DNA of 64,000 nt, taken from an uncultured Lachnospira sp. (GTDB lineage Bacteria; Bacillota; Clostridia; Lachnospirales; Lachnospiraceae). A program made the translations under genes and the position numbers. The DNA lies in contig CAJUKN010000001.1 in assembly GCA_910587485.1 (NCBI GenBank), positions 1 through 64,000 of the forward strand, in the 5' to 3' direction. The notes beneath the pieces are model-generated. The model ran no database searches. It was not told where the DNA came from and saw nothing but the letters and a program-made list of their open reading frames with translations. Positions 1-7,511 of the stretch are shown piece after piece. Each line of letters begins with the position of its first letter. The first letter of the stretch is position 1.

Positions 1-2
1 CA

Positions 3-80
3 GAAGAACTGAATTTTTTGGCAGATGAGATTTATGAAATTGCAGAGGGGAAAATTATTGGACATATAGAGAATTTATAA
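3..80 (+). CDS. ABC transporter ATP-binding protein, C-terminal end only
   Basis: Only the last 25 codons are in the window; the gene starts to the left. The visible end, EELNFLADEIYEIAEGKI followed by a short tail, matches the segment just after the H-loop of ABC ATPases, where an acidic helix leads to a strand ending in a G-K/R-I/V turn. It is followed 40 bases later by a strong terminator, so it closes its transcription unit. Without the Walker motifs the subfamily cannot be given; drug or lantibiotic-type exporters have similar tails. Confidence 0.55.
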   Translation, partial: EELNFLADEIYEIAEGKIIGHIENL

Positions 81-120
81 ATACATATAGGCAATGTAGT
101 CTGGAATGATAAGTTGATTG

Positions 121-165
121 ATAAGGAGAAGGAAGCTGTTTTTAGAGTCCTTCTCCTTATTTTAT
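121..165 (+). terminator. Rho-independent terminator
   Basis: A perfect 13-bp inverted repeat (ATAAGGAGAAGGA, 121-133, with TCCTTCTCCTTAT, 148-160) runs into a T-rich stretch. It ends the transcript of the partial ABC ATPase gene. Confidence 0.9.
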
Positions 166-187
166 GTTTTACTTAAAATTGTATTAA

Positions 188-209
188 TTTCAAGATAATT
201 TCAAGATAA
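188..209 (+). promoter_or_regulatory. Two tandem 11-bp direct repeats upstream of a promoter
   Basis: TTTCAAGATAA occurs twice head to tail (188-198 and 199-209), 12 bases before the -35 box at 222. Direct repeats one helical turn apart next to a -35 box are typical of response-regulator activator sites, but nothing in the window identifies the regulator. Confidence 0.5.
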
Positions 210-221
210 TTAATATTAATA

Positions 222-250
222 TTGACAAACTTTAAGGGGGGGGGTAAAAT
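222..250 (+). promoter_or_regulatory. SigA-type promoter with a G9 tract in its spacer
   Basis: TTGACA (222-227) and TAAAAT (245-250) are 17 bases apart, the ideal spacing. The last nine spacer bases (236-244) are all G, striking in such AT-rich DNA. Gain or loss of one G would move the spacing off the optimum, so this may be a phase-variable switch for the surface-protein gene at 350. Confidence 0.75.
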
Positions 251-349
251 ACAAAAAATAGTATGTTTATTTACAAATAATGTGAAAAAATGAGTTTATT
301 ATTTTTAAATTATTTGTAAGTAACAAGTACAAAAAGGAGGTTTAAGACA

Positions 350-1345
350 ATGAAGACAATGAAGAAATTTTTGGCAATGTCACTAGCTTTTATTTTAACA
401 GTGACATTTTTGCCAATGGTAGGAAAGGAAGAGGCAAGGGCTGAAGGTATATCTGGATATTACAGATGGTATATGGACCGCAATGGGAACAGTGTGTTTG
501 AGATTGAGGGAAGTCCGATTGTTTCAGGATTGGCTGATTATGTGAAAACTGGAGGAAATGGACGATTGTATGCATCGGATTATTTGGATGAATCAGGTGT
601 AGCTTTGAAAAATATATCCGTTACAAGTCATGGTGTAACAAAGCAGTATGAGCGTTCTTGCAGAATTAATACAGGTTCAACTAGCTATGTTGAATTTACA
701 GCACCATGTGATGGAACGATTGAAATGTGTTATAAGCCAGGCGGAAAATCAGCTTCAAGTACATATTTAAGAGTGAATGGAGAACAAGTTGGAGAAACGA
801 TTGAGAAAGAAGAAGGAAAGGAAAATTTTCAGTACTTGGCGGCAGACCAAACATGGATATATGAAATGTCTGTTTCAAAAGGCAAGTCCTATAAAATTGA
901 TGCCAATGCAGATGTAGCTTTATCTCAGTTAATCTTTGAACCATCACCAGTTAGCGCACTTGGTGCATCATACCGTGAGACAACAGAAGAATATCAAAAT
1001 GGCATTCGTTTTGGTTCAACAATAGATAAGACAACAGTTAATGGTACAATTACAGAAAGCGGTACATTGGTTGCTTTAAAATCTACAATGGAAACAAAGA
1101 ATGTGACAGAGTTGACAATGGATTCTGTTGAATCTGTATGTAAAAAGGTTATTCGCAGTACATATATTAAGGATGATGACAATACATTGCAATATGCAGT
1201 AGCAATTGTTGGTATTTCAGAGGAACAAAAAGATACGATGCTTGTTGCAAGACCTTATGTAGTTGTTGATGGAGTTACATATTACGGTAGTCAGATGGAA
1301 AATACATGGAATGGAGTTCAGGCAGCAGTAAAGGCACTTCAGTAA
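350..1345 (+). CDS. Secreted protein with signal peptide, function unknown
   Basis: A 331-residue protein. Residues 1-31 form a signal peptide: MKTMKK, a hydrophobic core, and a likely cleavage after the ARA before EG. The mature part seems to hold two beta-rich modules. The first (about 33-200) is a carbohydrate-binding-like sandwich with an RVNGEQVG turn. The second (about 205-331) has a strand pattern ending in VVVDGVTYYG, a module I associate with the C termini of clostridial secreted proteins. No sortase motif or catalytic site is evident. A good ribosome site (AAAGGAGG) precedes the ATG. Its promoter carries a G9 tract and tandem repeats, so expression may be both regulated and phase-variable. 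A 40-residue peptide gene follows closely. Binding of a surface polysaccharide is inferred, not shown. Confidence 0.7.
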   Translation: MKTMKKFLAMSLAFILTVTFLPMVGKEEARAEGISGYYRWYMDRNGNSVFEIEGSPIVSGLADYVKTGGNGRLYASDYLDESGVALKNISVTSHGVTKQYERSCRINTGSTSYVEFTAPCDGTIEMCYKPGGKSASSTYLRVNGEQVGETIEKEEGKENFQYLAADQTWIYEMSVSKGKSYKIDANADVALSQLIFEPSPVSALGASYRETTEEYQNGIRFGSTIDKTTVNGTITESGTLVALKSTMETKNVTELTMDSVESVCKKVIRSTYIKDDDNTLQYAVAIVGISEEQKDTMLVARPYVVVDGVTYYGSQMENTWNGVQAAVKALQ

Positions 1346-1384
1346 AATGATATCGTATATAAATATAAGAAAGGAATAAATAAA

Positions 1385-1507
1385 ATGATAAAAATAGAAT
1401 ATGAAGCACCAGAATTAAAAATTGTGAAATTTGAAACACAGGATTGTATAACAACTAGTGGTGATGATATACTAGATATGGGCGATTTGCCAAATGGTAA
1501 TGAATAA
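1385..1507 (+). CDS. 40-residue peptide of unknown function
   Basis: A short open frame, 39 bases after the secreted-protein gene, preceded by AGAAAGGAATAAATAAA before the ATG. The peptide has a YEAPELKIVKFETQDCITTS core and a short acidic, Gly/Asp-rich tail. Similar peptides with a Y-x-x-P-E-L-x-x-x-x-F-x-x-x-D-V/C-I-T-T-S pattern occur, as I recall, in many Lachnospiraceae and Ruminococcaceae, often near secreted proteins; their role is unknown. The conserved front and variable acidic tail with one Cys could suit a precursor or signalling peptide, but no processing enzyme lies next to it. It is probably co-transcribed with the gene at 350. Confidence 0.6.
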   Translation: MIKIEYEAPELKIVKFETQDCITTSGDDILDMGDLPNGNE

Positions 1508-1546
1508 TCTGTAAAGTTTTTTCTTTTTAAAGATTTAGAAAAATCC

Positions 1547-1575
1547 TTGCATTTATTGCCACATTTTGATACAAT
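1547..1575 (+). promoter_or_regulatory. Promoter of rpmB
   Basis: TTGCAT (1547-1552), 17 bases, TACAAT (1570-1575), about 45 bases before the rpmB start. Confidence 0.6.
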
Positions 1576-1620
1576 ATCCAAAGTTGTGACAAAATGTCCA
1601 ATGAATAAGGAGGTGTAATC

Positions 1621-1806
1621 ATGGCAAAATGTGCAATTTGTGGAAAAGGCGCTCACTTTGGTATCGCTGTGAGCCATTCTCATAGAAGAACAAACAAGAA
1701 GTGGAGTTCTAACGTAAAGTCTATAAGAGTTAAGACAAACGGTGGAGCAAAGAAAATGTATGTATGTACATCTTGTATGCGTTCTGGACTTGTAGAGCGT
1801 GCATAA
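1621..1806 (+). CDS. rpmB: 50S ribosomal protein L28
   Basis: A 61-residue bL28, the usual length. It keeps two CxxC pairs (CAIC near the start and CTSC near the end), so it is the zinc-binding form of L28. The segment SHSHRRTNKKW is typical of the family. The start is set by AAGGAGGTGTAATC before the ATG. It is a single-gene transcript: its own promoter lies at 1547 and a terminator at 1841. In many clostridia rpmB sits beside an asp23-like gene and a DAK2-domain gene in just this order. Confidence 0.97.
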   Translation: MAKCAICGKGAHFGIAVSHSHRRTNKKWSSNVKSIRVKTNGGAKKMYVCTSCMRSGLVERA

Positions 1807-1840
1807 AACAGACTGGAAAGTAAAGAAATTTTTATGAAGG

Positions 1841-1877
1841 GGCAGGTTGTCATTGACAGTCTGCCTTGATTTTTTGT
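1841..1877 (+). terminator. Terminator of rpmB
   Basis: GGCAGGTTGTC (1841-1851) pairs with GACAGTCTGCC (1855-1865) through G-U tolerant pairing, followed by TTGATTTTTT. Confidence 0.8.
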
Positions 1878-2069
1878 AAAATTTGGAGTATAATATAATA
1901 ATGTAATGTTTCGCGATGATACGTGAAATGCAAAATCCTCACAGCAGTTGCCAAAATGTAAAAAATTGGATAACAAAGATTATACAAAAAAAGAATGATT
2001 GAAGTATTTAGTTTTTGAAAATACATGGATTGGTTTCTTGTTTGTGAGAATAAATGGAGGGCCTTTTAT

Positions 2070-2429
2070 ATGAAGGGATATTTAAGCAGCGAATTAGGTA
2101 CAATATCTATTGATTCCGAAGTGATTGCCCGATATGCTGGCACGGCTGCAATAGAATGTTTTGGCATTGTGGGTATGGCGGCTGTAAGTATGAAGGATGG
2201 GTTAGTGAAGATTTTGAAAGGCGATAGCCTGACAAGAGGAGTACGTGTAGATATAGATGACAGCAACAAAATATCAATTGATTTTCATGTGATTGTATCT
2301 TATGGAGTCAGCATTATGACAGTGGCAGATAATCTTATAGACAATGTTAAATACAAAGTAAATGAATTTACAGGTTTAGAAATTAAGAAGGTTAATATAT
2401 TTGTAGAGGGCGTTCGAGTAATTGATTAA
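2070..2429 (+). CDS. Asp23/Gls24 family envelope stress protein
   Basis: 119 residues when started at the ATG at 2070, which follows AATGGAGG by a normal gap; a start at 2025 lacks a site. The sequence has the Asp23 pattern: a G-x-I-x-I start, A-x-x-A---C-F-G-I-V-G-M, and a final V-x-V-F-V-E-G-V-R-V-I-D. Family members are cytoplasmic, membrane-associated proteins linked to alkaline or envelope stress. The neighbour 45 bases downstream is the DAK2-domain fatty acid kinase, a pairing conserved across Firmicutes (yloU-yloV in Bacillus), so the two are probably one operon and functionally tied. Confidence 0.9.
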   Translation: MKGYLSSELGTISIDSEVIARYAGTAAIECFGIVGMAAVSMKDGLVKILKGDSLTRGVRVDIDDSNKISIDFHVIVSYGVSIMTVADNLIDNVKYKVNEFTGLEIKKVNIFVEGVRVID

Positions 2430-2474
2430 AATCTATATTAAAAATATTATTATCTGACAAATAAGGAGGATATT

Positions 2475-4172
2475 GTGGCGATTAATACAATAGATGCAGC
2501 ACTTGTACAAAAGATGTTTTTAGCAGGTGCTAAGAATCTTGAATCAAAAAAAGAATGGATTAATGATTTGAATGTATTTCCTGTTCCAGATGGTGACACA
2601 GGTACCAATATGACAATGACAATTATGTCAGCAGCAAAAGAAGTAAGTGCGATTGCAAATCCTACAATGGAAAATCTTGCAAAAGCAATTTCAGGTGGTT
2701 CTCTAAGAGGTGCAAGGGGAAATTCAGGTGTTATTTTATCGCAGTTGTTGAGAGGTTTTACAAAAGAGATGACAAATTGTCGCTGTATTACTGTTGAAGC
2801 GATTGCAGCGGCTACACAGCGTGCAACAGAAACGGCATATAAAGCTGTTATGAAGCCAAAAGAGGGTACAATTCTTACAGTAGCAAAAGGAATATCAGAA
2901 AAAGCTGCTGAGTTGGCAGCAGATACCGATAATATAGAGGAAGCATTACTTGCAATTATTGAACATGCAGAGGCAGTGTTGGCAAAGACGCCAGATATGC
3001 TTCCTGTTCTTAAGGAAGCAGGGGTTGTCGATTCAGGCGGACAGGGGCTTGTTGTTATTTTGCGAGGCATGTATGATGCATTGACTGGCAAAGTTATCGA
3101 TTTCAATATATCCGACCAGCAGTCGAAATCAGATAGTCTGACATATGTATCAGGAAACAAAGCTGCGATAGACAATGTAGACATTAAGTTTGGTTACTGT
3201 ACAGAATTTATTATTATGTTGGAAAAAGAATTTACCAGTGAGACAGAAAACGCTTTTAAAGAATATTTGTCATCAATTGGTGATTCGATTGTCTGTGTGT
3301 CCTTAGATGATATTGTTAAGGTGCATGTGCATACCAATCATCCGGGTCAGGCATTTGAGAAGGCACTTGAATATGGGCAGCTTACAAAGATGAAGGTTGA
3401 CAATATGCGCGAGGAACACAATCAAAAGGTCGTTGCACAGTCTGAGATGCAGGCAGCGATTGCTGCGGAAGCGCAAAAAAAGAATGAATCATCAAAAATA
3501 CCAAATAAAAAGTACGGATTTATAACGATTGCAGCAGGTAGTGGTCTTGCAGATATCTTTAAAGGGCTTGGTGTAGATGAAGTCATTGAGGGTGGTCAAA
3601 CCATGAATCCAAGCACACAAGATTTTCTTAATGCAGCGGATAAAATTCATGCAGATGTTATTTATGTTCTTCCAAATAACAAAAATATTATTTTGGCAGC
3701 ACAGCAGGCAGCATCGATTGTTGATGATAAAAAGCTGATAGTCATTCCTTCAAAGACGGTTCCGCAGGGAATATCAGCTATGATTAATTTTGAGGAATCA
3801 AGAAGTTCTAAGGACAATGAGTCATTTATGTTGGATGCGCTTAAATCCGTTGCCACAGGACAGTTGACTTATGCCGTGCGTGATACCACCATTGAGGGAA
3901 AAGAAATTAAAAATGGCGATATTATGGGGCTAGGGGATGTAGGACTTATTGCTGTCGGTAAAGATATTGATGCAACACTGATTGAGATGTTAGAAAAAAT
4001 GTTAGAGAGTAATAAAGAGGCAGAGCTTATCAGTGTCTATTATGGAGAAGATATTACAAAGGCACAGGCAGAATCAGTTGTTTCTATGCTGGAAGAAAAA
4101 TATCCAGACTTGGATATAGAGCTTCAAATGGGTGGTCAGCCAGTATACTATTATTTGGTTTCTGTAGAGTAG
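2475..4172 (+). CDS. fakA: DAK2-domain kinase, FakA/YloV family
   Basis: 565 residues, full length for the family. The start is GTG at 2475 after AAGGAGGATATT. The N-terminal DhaL-like domain (about 1-200) shows DGDTGTNM near residue 40 and GARGNSGV near 80, which bind Mg-ATP. A middle domain follows, then a C-terminal domain (about 340-565). In studied species FakA phosphorylates fatty acids held by a FakB protein and feeds exogenous fatty acids into phospholipid. No fakB (DegV-like) gene is in this window. It forms an operon with the asp23-like gene, and recG follows 246 bases later. Confidence 0.9.
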   Translation: MAINTIDAALVQKMFLAGAKNLESKKEWINDLNVFPVPDGDTGTNMTMTIMSAAKEVSAIANPTMENLAKAISGGSLRGARGNSGVILSQLLRGFTKEMTNCRCITVEAIAAATQRATETAYKAVMKPKEGTILTVAKGISEKAAELAADTDNIEEALLAIIEHAEAVLAKTPDMLPVLKEAGVVDSGGQGLVVILRGMYDALTGKVIDFNISDQQSKSDSLTYVSGNKAAIDNVDIKFGYCTEFIIMLEKEFTSETENAFKEYLSSIGDSIVCVSLDDIVKVHVHTNHPGQAFEKALEYGQLTKMKVDNMREEHNQKVVAQSEMQAAIAAEAQKKNESSKIPNKKYGFITIAAGSGLADIFKGLGVDEVIEGGQTMNPSTQDFLNAADKIHADVIYVLPNNKNIILAAQQAASIVDDKKLIVIPSKTVPQGISAMINFEESRSSKDNESFMLDALKSVATGQLTYAVRDTTIEGKEIKNGDIMGLGDVGLIAVGKDIDATLIEMLEKMLESNKEAELISVYYGEDITKAQAESVVSMLEEKYPDLDIELQMGGQPVYYYLVSVE

Positions 4173-4277
4173 TGTAAAAAAATTTTTAATTAAATATATA
4201 TTATCTAATAAAAAGAATATATTTTAGAAATAATTATATATTGTAATAAAATGAAATGTTTTGATTTTATTCAGTAA

Positions 4278-4321
4278 GTTCCCGCTTCGATATCGTATAG
4301 ATATAAGTAAAAGGAGCGGGG
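4278..4321. repeat. Weak inverted repeat, possible IS605-end-like remnant
   Basis: GTTCCCGCTTCGATATCG and AAGGAGCGGGGA form six-bp GC arms around an AT-rich loop. The block resembles the one at 35137 (CCCCGCTTTAATGATATCG). No T tract follows, so it is not a clear terminator. Nothing else is seen in the 246 bases between fakA and recG. Confidence 0.3.
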
Positions 4322-4418
4322 ATTTGTCCTGTGATAGTAATTAGATAGTATATATTCAATAAAACTATAGTTTCAATAAAGTAATGTATTAAAAAAATAA
4401 CAAAAATTTTATAAAATA

Positions 4419-6479
4419 ATGAATATTACAACATTAAAAGGAATTGGAACAAAAACGGCAGAATTGTTTGCAAAACTTGGTATATATACAACACAAGACC
4501 TTTTAAAATTTTATCCAAGAGATTATGATGTGTATGAAGAACCTATACTTGTCGATGAACTGACGTCGGACTATGAAGCTACGGTTCTTGCAGTATATGG
4601 TATTATTGCAAGAAAAATAGATGTGTATGATACAGGAAAATTATCAATTATCAGTACCGTAGTTCGCGATGAAAAAGGAGAGGGAATAAAATGTGTATGG
4701 TACAATATGCCCTATCTAAAATCATCGTTAAGACAGGGAATGAGGTATATATTTCGAGGCAGAGTAGTTATCAAAAATAGTCAAAAAATTTTAGAGCAGC
4801 CACAATTTTATACCATTGCACAATATAATGAAATAAAAGGAATGATGCAGCCTGTTTATCCGCTCACAAAAGGATTGTCCAATAAAACAGTTACAAAAGC
4901 GGTAAAACAGGCTATTGAATTGTTTGATGCAAACTTAGAAATGGAGTATATACCAAGAGAAATCCGCATCAAAAATAAGTTGGCTGAACATAATTTTGCT
5001 GTAGTAAATATCCATTTTCCAAAATCGATGGAAGATTATATACAAGCAAGGAAAAGACTTGCTTTTGAAGAGTTTTTTATCTTTGTACTTGCCGTTAGAA
5101 GTTTAAAAACCAGCAATGCCAGACGTCCAAACACGCATATAATACCCAATGATTCAAGAACGGATGAACTGATTGCAAAATTGCCTTATAAGCTGACCAA
5201 TGCGCAATATCATACATGGCTTGAGATTCGAGAGAATATGGCGAGTGATAGATTAATGAGCAGACTGATTCAGGGTGATGTAGGCTCAGGAAAGACCATT
5301 ATTGCTGTGCTTGCTCTTTTAAATACGGTATATTCAGGAAGTCAAGGTGCGCTGATGGCACCTACAGAAGTTTTGGCAAAACAGCATTTTGAATCTATTA
5401 CAGCGATGTTTGAAAAATATGGCATAGAGATTCAGGTCTCTTTATTAACAGGTTCTATGACTGCAAGTGCTAAAAAGAAAGAATATGAAAAGATTGCAGC
5501 AGGACAGACGGATATTATTATTGGAACACATGCGTTGATTCAAGAAAAAGTGGTGTATAAGGATTTAGCGTTAGTGATTACCGATGAACAGCATCGATTT
5601 GGCGTAAATCAGCGAAAAGATTTTTCGGATAAAGGAAAAGAACCACATGTGCTTGTTATGAGTGCTACGCCGATTCCTAGAACCTTAGCAATTATTATCT
5701 ATGGCGACCTTGATATTTCCATTATTGATGAACTTCCTGCAAACCGTATTCCAATTAAAAATTGTGTAGTGGATACATCGTATCGACCAAATGCCTATGA
5801 ATTTATTAAAAAACAAGTTGCACTTGGACATCAGGCATATATTATATGTCCAATGGTAGAAGAAAGTGAGTCCATAGAGGCAGAAAATGTAGTCGATTAT
5901 GCCAATAAAGTAAGACAAGAGATGTCTAGTGAAATCATAATAGAGATTCTTCATGGAAAGATGAAGCCTACACAAAAAAATGATGTGATGCAGCGATTTT
6001 CAGATGGTGAAATTCATATTTTGGTATCGACCACAGTTGTTGAGGTTGGTGTAAATGTTCCGAATGCAACAGTAATGATGGTTGAAAATGCAGACCGTTT
6101 TGGGCTTGCACAGCTTCATCAGCTTCGGGGAAGAGTAGGCAGAGGCGCGTATCAATCGTATTGTATTTTTGTGGCGGGAAATAAGTCTAGCAAAAATATA
6201 AAAAGACTTGAAATACTAAATAAAACGAATGATGGATTTAAGATTGCTGAGGAAGACTTGAAACTTCGAGGACCAGGCGATTTTTTTGGCGTGCGGCAAA
6301 GCGGTGAGTTGGATTTAGGTATTGCTGATATATATACGGATGCAACGATGTTGAAGGCAGCCGCCGATGCTGCCGATAAGGTGATGGAAAAAGATATGCT
6401 TGCAAAACCAGAAAATGCGATATTGGCAGAGAAGGTTCATATGTATACCATCAAATGCTTAGAGAAGATAAATTTATAA
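4419..6479 (+). CDS. recG: ATP-dependent DNA helicase RecG
   Basis: 686 residues, normal length. Order: helix-hairpin-helix-like start (TLKGIGTKTAELFAKLG), OB-fold wedge domain that grips branched DNA (about 60-150), then two helicase domains. Motif I is GDVGSGKT at about 286, motif II DEQH at about 388, motif III SATPIPRT at about 416, and motif VI QLRGRVGRG in the second domain. It branch-migrates stalled forks and Holliday junctions. The initiating ATG lacks a clear ribosome site in its AT-rich upstream, unlike most genes here; the N-terminal match to the family supports the start all the same. Confidence 0.96.
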   Translation: MNITTLKGIGTKTAELFAKLGIYTTQDLLKFYPRDYDVYEEPILVDELTSDYEATVLAVYGIIARKIDVYDTGKLSIISTVVRDEKGEGIKCVWYNMPYLKSSLRQGMRYIFRGRVVIKNSQKILEQPQFYTIAQYNEIKGMMQPVYPLTKGLSNKTVTKAVKQAIELFDANLEMEYIPREIRIKNKLAEHNFAVVNIHFPKSMEDYIQARKRLAFEEFFIFVLAVRSLKTSNARRPNTHIIPNDSRTDELIAKLPYKLTNAQYHTWLEIRENMASDRLMSRLIQGDVGSGKTIIAVLALLNTVYSGSQGALMAPTEVLAKQHFESITAMFEKYGIEIQVSLLTGSMTASAKKKEYEKIAAGQTDIIIGTHALIQEKVVYKDLALVITDEQHRFGVNQRKDFSDKGKEPHVLVMSATPIPRTLAIIIYGDLDISIIDELPANRIPIKNCVVDTSYRPNAYEFIKKQVALGHQAYIICPMVEESESIEAENVVDYANKVRQEMSSEIIIEILHGKMKPTQKNDVMQRFSDGEIHILVSTTVVEVGVNVPNATVMMVENADRFGLAQLHQLRGRVGRGAYQSYCIFVAGNKSSKNIKRLEILNKTNDGFKIAEEDLKLRGPGDFFGVRQSGELDLGIADIYTDATMLKAAADAADKVMEKDMLAKPENAILAEKVHMYTIKCLEKINL

Positions 6480-6538
6480 AATATTGTATAATATTAAAAC
6501 AATATTGATTTACAATAAATATATAAAGGAGAACAATT

Positions 6539-7093
6539 ATGGCATTAATTCAATGTCCTGAATGTGACAATAACATAAGTGATAAAGCAATAGCATGTCC
6601 TCATTGTGGCTGTCCTTCAAGTGAGTGGAAAAATGCAGGGCAAATTGTTAGTCCAAATAAGTCACATTTAGAAGAAGATAGTTCCAATCAAATGATTAAA
6701 GAAATTGTTGGAAGATATCCTATAACGGAAAAAGCAAAGATGATTCGTGATTTAAGAGAAGAAGCAGGAATGAAGTTAAACGAAGCAGCAGAGGCAATTG
6801 ATTCTTATTTGTATTTATTAAGTAAAAAAGAAAATAAAGAAAATGATGGTGTGTATCGATATACTTCATTTGGCAAAATAAAAGTATATTGTCCTCGCTG
6901 TAAAAGTGAAAATTGTTCTTATATTCAAGAACAGACTATTAAACAAGGAGAAACTCAAACAAGATATACAAAAAATCTTAATCCATTGAGACCATTTACT
7001 TTAGCAAATAAAAAGGAAAAAGTAATAAGCGAAGATAGAACTATTACAAAAAGTAAGTTAGTTTGCAATAGTTGCAGCAATATATTTGATTAA
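6539..7093 (+). CDS. Zinc-ribbon protein with L7/L12-like helical segment
   Basis: 184 residues, start after AAAGGAGAACAATT. It opens with a zinc ribbon (CPECDNNISDKAIACPHCG, residues 6-24). Residues about 55-95 (YPITEKAKMIRDLREEAGM and on) resemble the C-terminal helices of ribosomal protein L12, a fold shared by several small bacterial adaptors. A second zinc ribbon is split: CPRCKSENC near 118 and CNSC near the end. No membrane segment or enzyme motif is seen. The gene stands alone between recG and the spoIVA unit. A scaffold or sensing role is a guess; the domain reading is fair. Confidence 0.6.
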   Translation: MALIQCPECDNNISDKAIACPHCGCPSSEWKNAGQIVSPNKSHLEEDSSNQMIKEIVGRYPITEKAKMIRDLREEAGMKLNEAAEAIDSYLYLLSKKENKENDGVYRYTSFGKIKVYCPRCKSENCSYIQEQTIKQGETQTRYTKNLNPLRPFTLANKKEKVISEDRTITKSKLVCNSCSNIFD

Positions 7094-7117
7094 TATATAA
7101 TTATTAGAAAAATAAGG

Positions 7118-7186
7118 TTTGATGCAATAATAGAAATGGTTTTTGCAAGTTTTTACTGTGCAATTTCTATGTTACATTTTGAAGTG
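7118..7186 (+). repeat. Dispersed stem-loop element, copy 1
   Basis: ATAGAAAT (7130-7137) pairs with ATTTCTAT (7163-7170). The left flank GGTTTGATGCAATAATAGAAAT and the right flank match the element at 40143-40238 between csoR and copA. Both copies end a short way before a start codon. Confidence 0.5.
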
Positions 7187-7227
7187 AGGGATAGTGTCAA
7201 AAAGATTAAGTAAGAATGAGGATTTGT

Positions 7228-7458
7228 ATGAGAGATATGGAATTTACAATGAGTAGACCGGGGCTTGTTGAAGTAGGACAGGAAGTAGAGATTACAGAAG
7301 GCAAACTTCCAAGCAGTTTTTATTATACCATTGAACCAGCCGTTGCTATGTCAGGCAACTATGCAACACCAGACCGATTGAAGTCAAGAACAGGAATTAT
7401 TAAAGAAATTGGCGAAACCAGTCGAGGATATTATGTAATTGCAACTTTTAATGAATGA
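7228..7458 (+). CDS. Small protein upstream of spoIVA, unknown function
   Basis: 76 residues. The ATG at 7228 is preferred because GAATGAGG lies 5 bases upstream; the ATG at 7216 overlaps that ribosome site. The chain has short beta-like blocks (VEVGQEVEITEG; SRTGIIKEIGETSRGYYVIATF), suggesting a small SH3-like or OB-like barrel, with no Cys pair or membrane segment. It ends 53 bases before spoIVA and is probably co-transcribed with it; I recall similar genes ahead of spoIVA in related clostridia. A role in sporulation is inferred only from the position. Confidence 0.6.
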   Translation: MRDMEFTMSRPGLVEVGQEVEITEGKLPSSFYYTIEPAVAMSGNYATPDRLKSRTGIIKEIGETSRGYYVIATFNE

Positions 7459-7511
7459 TTGAAACCCCTTCTGCATATACATTTACCAGTATATTCAGGA
7501 GGATTTTTTTA

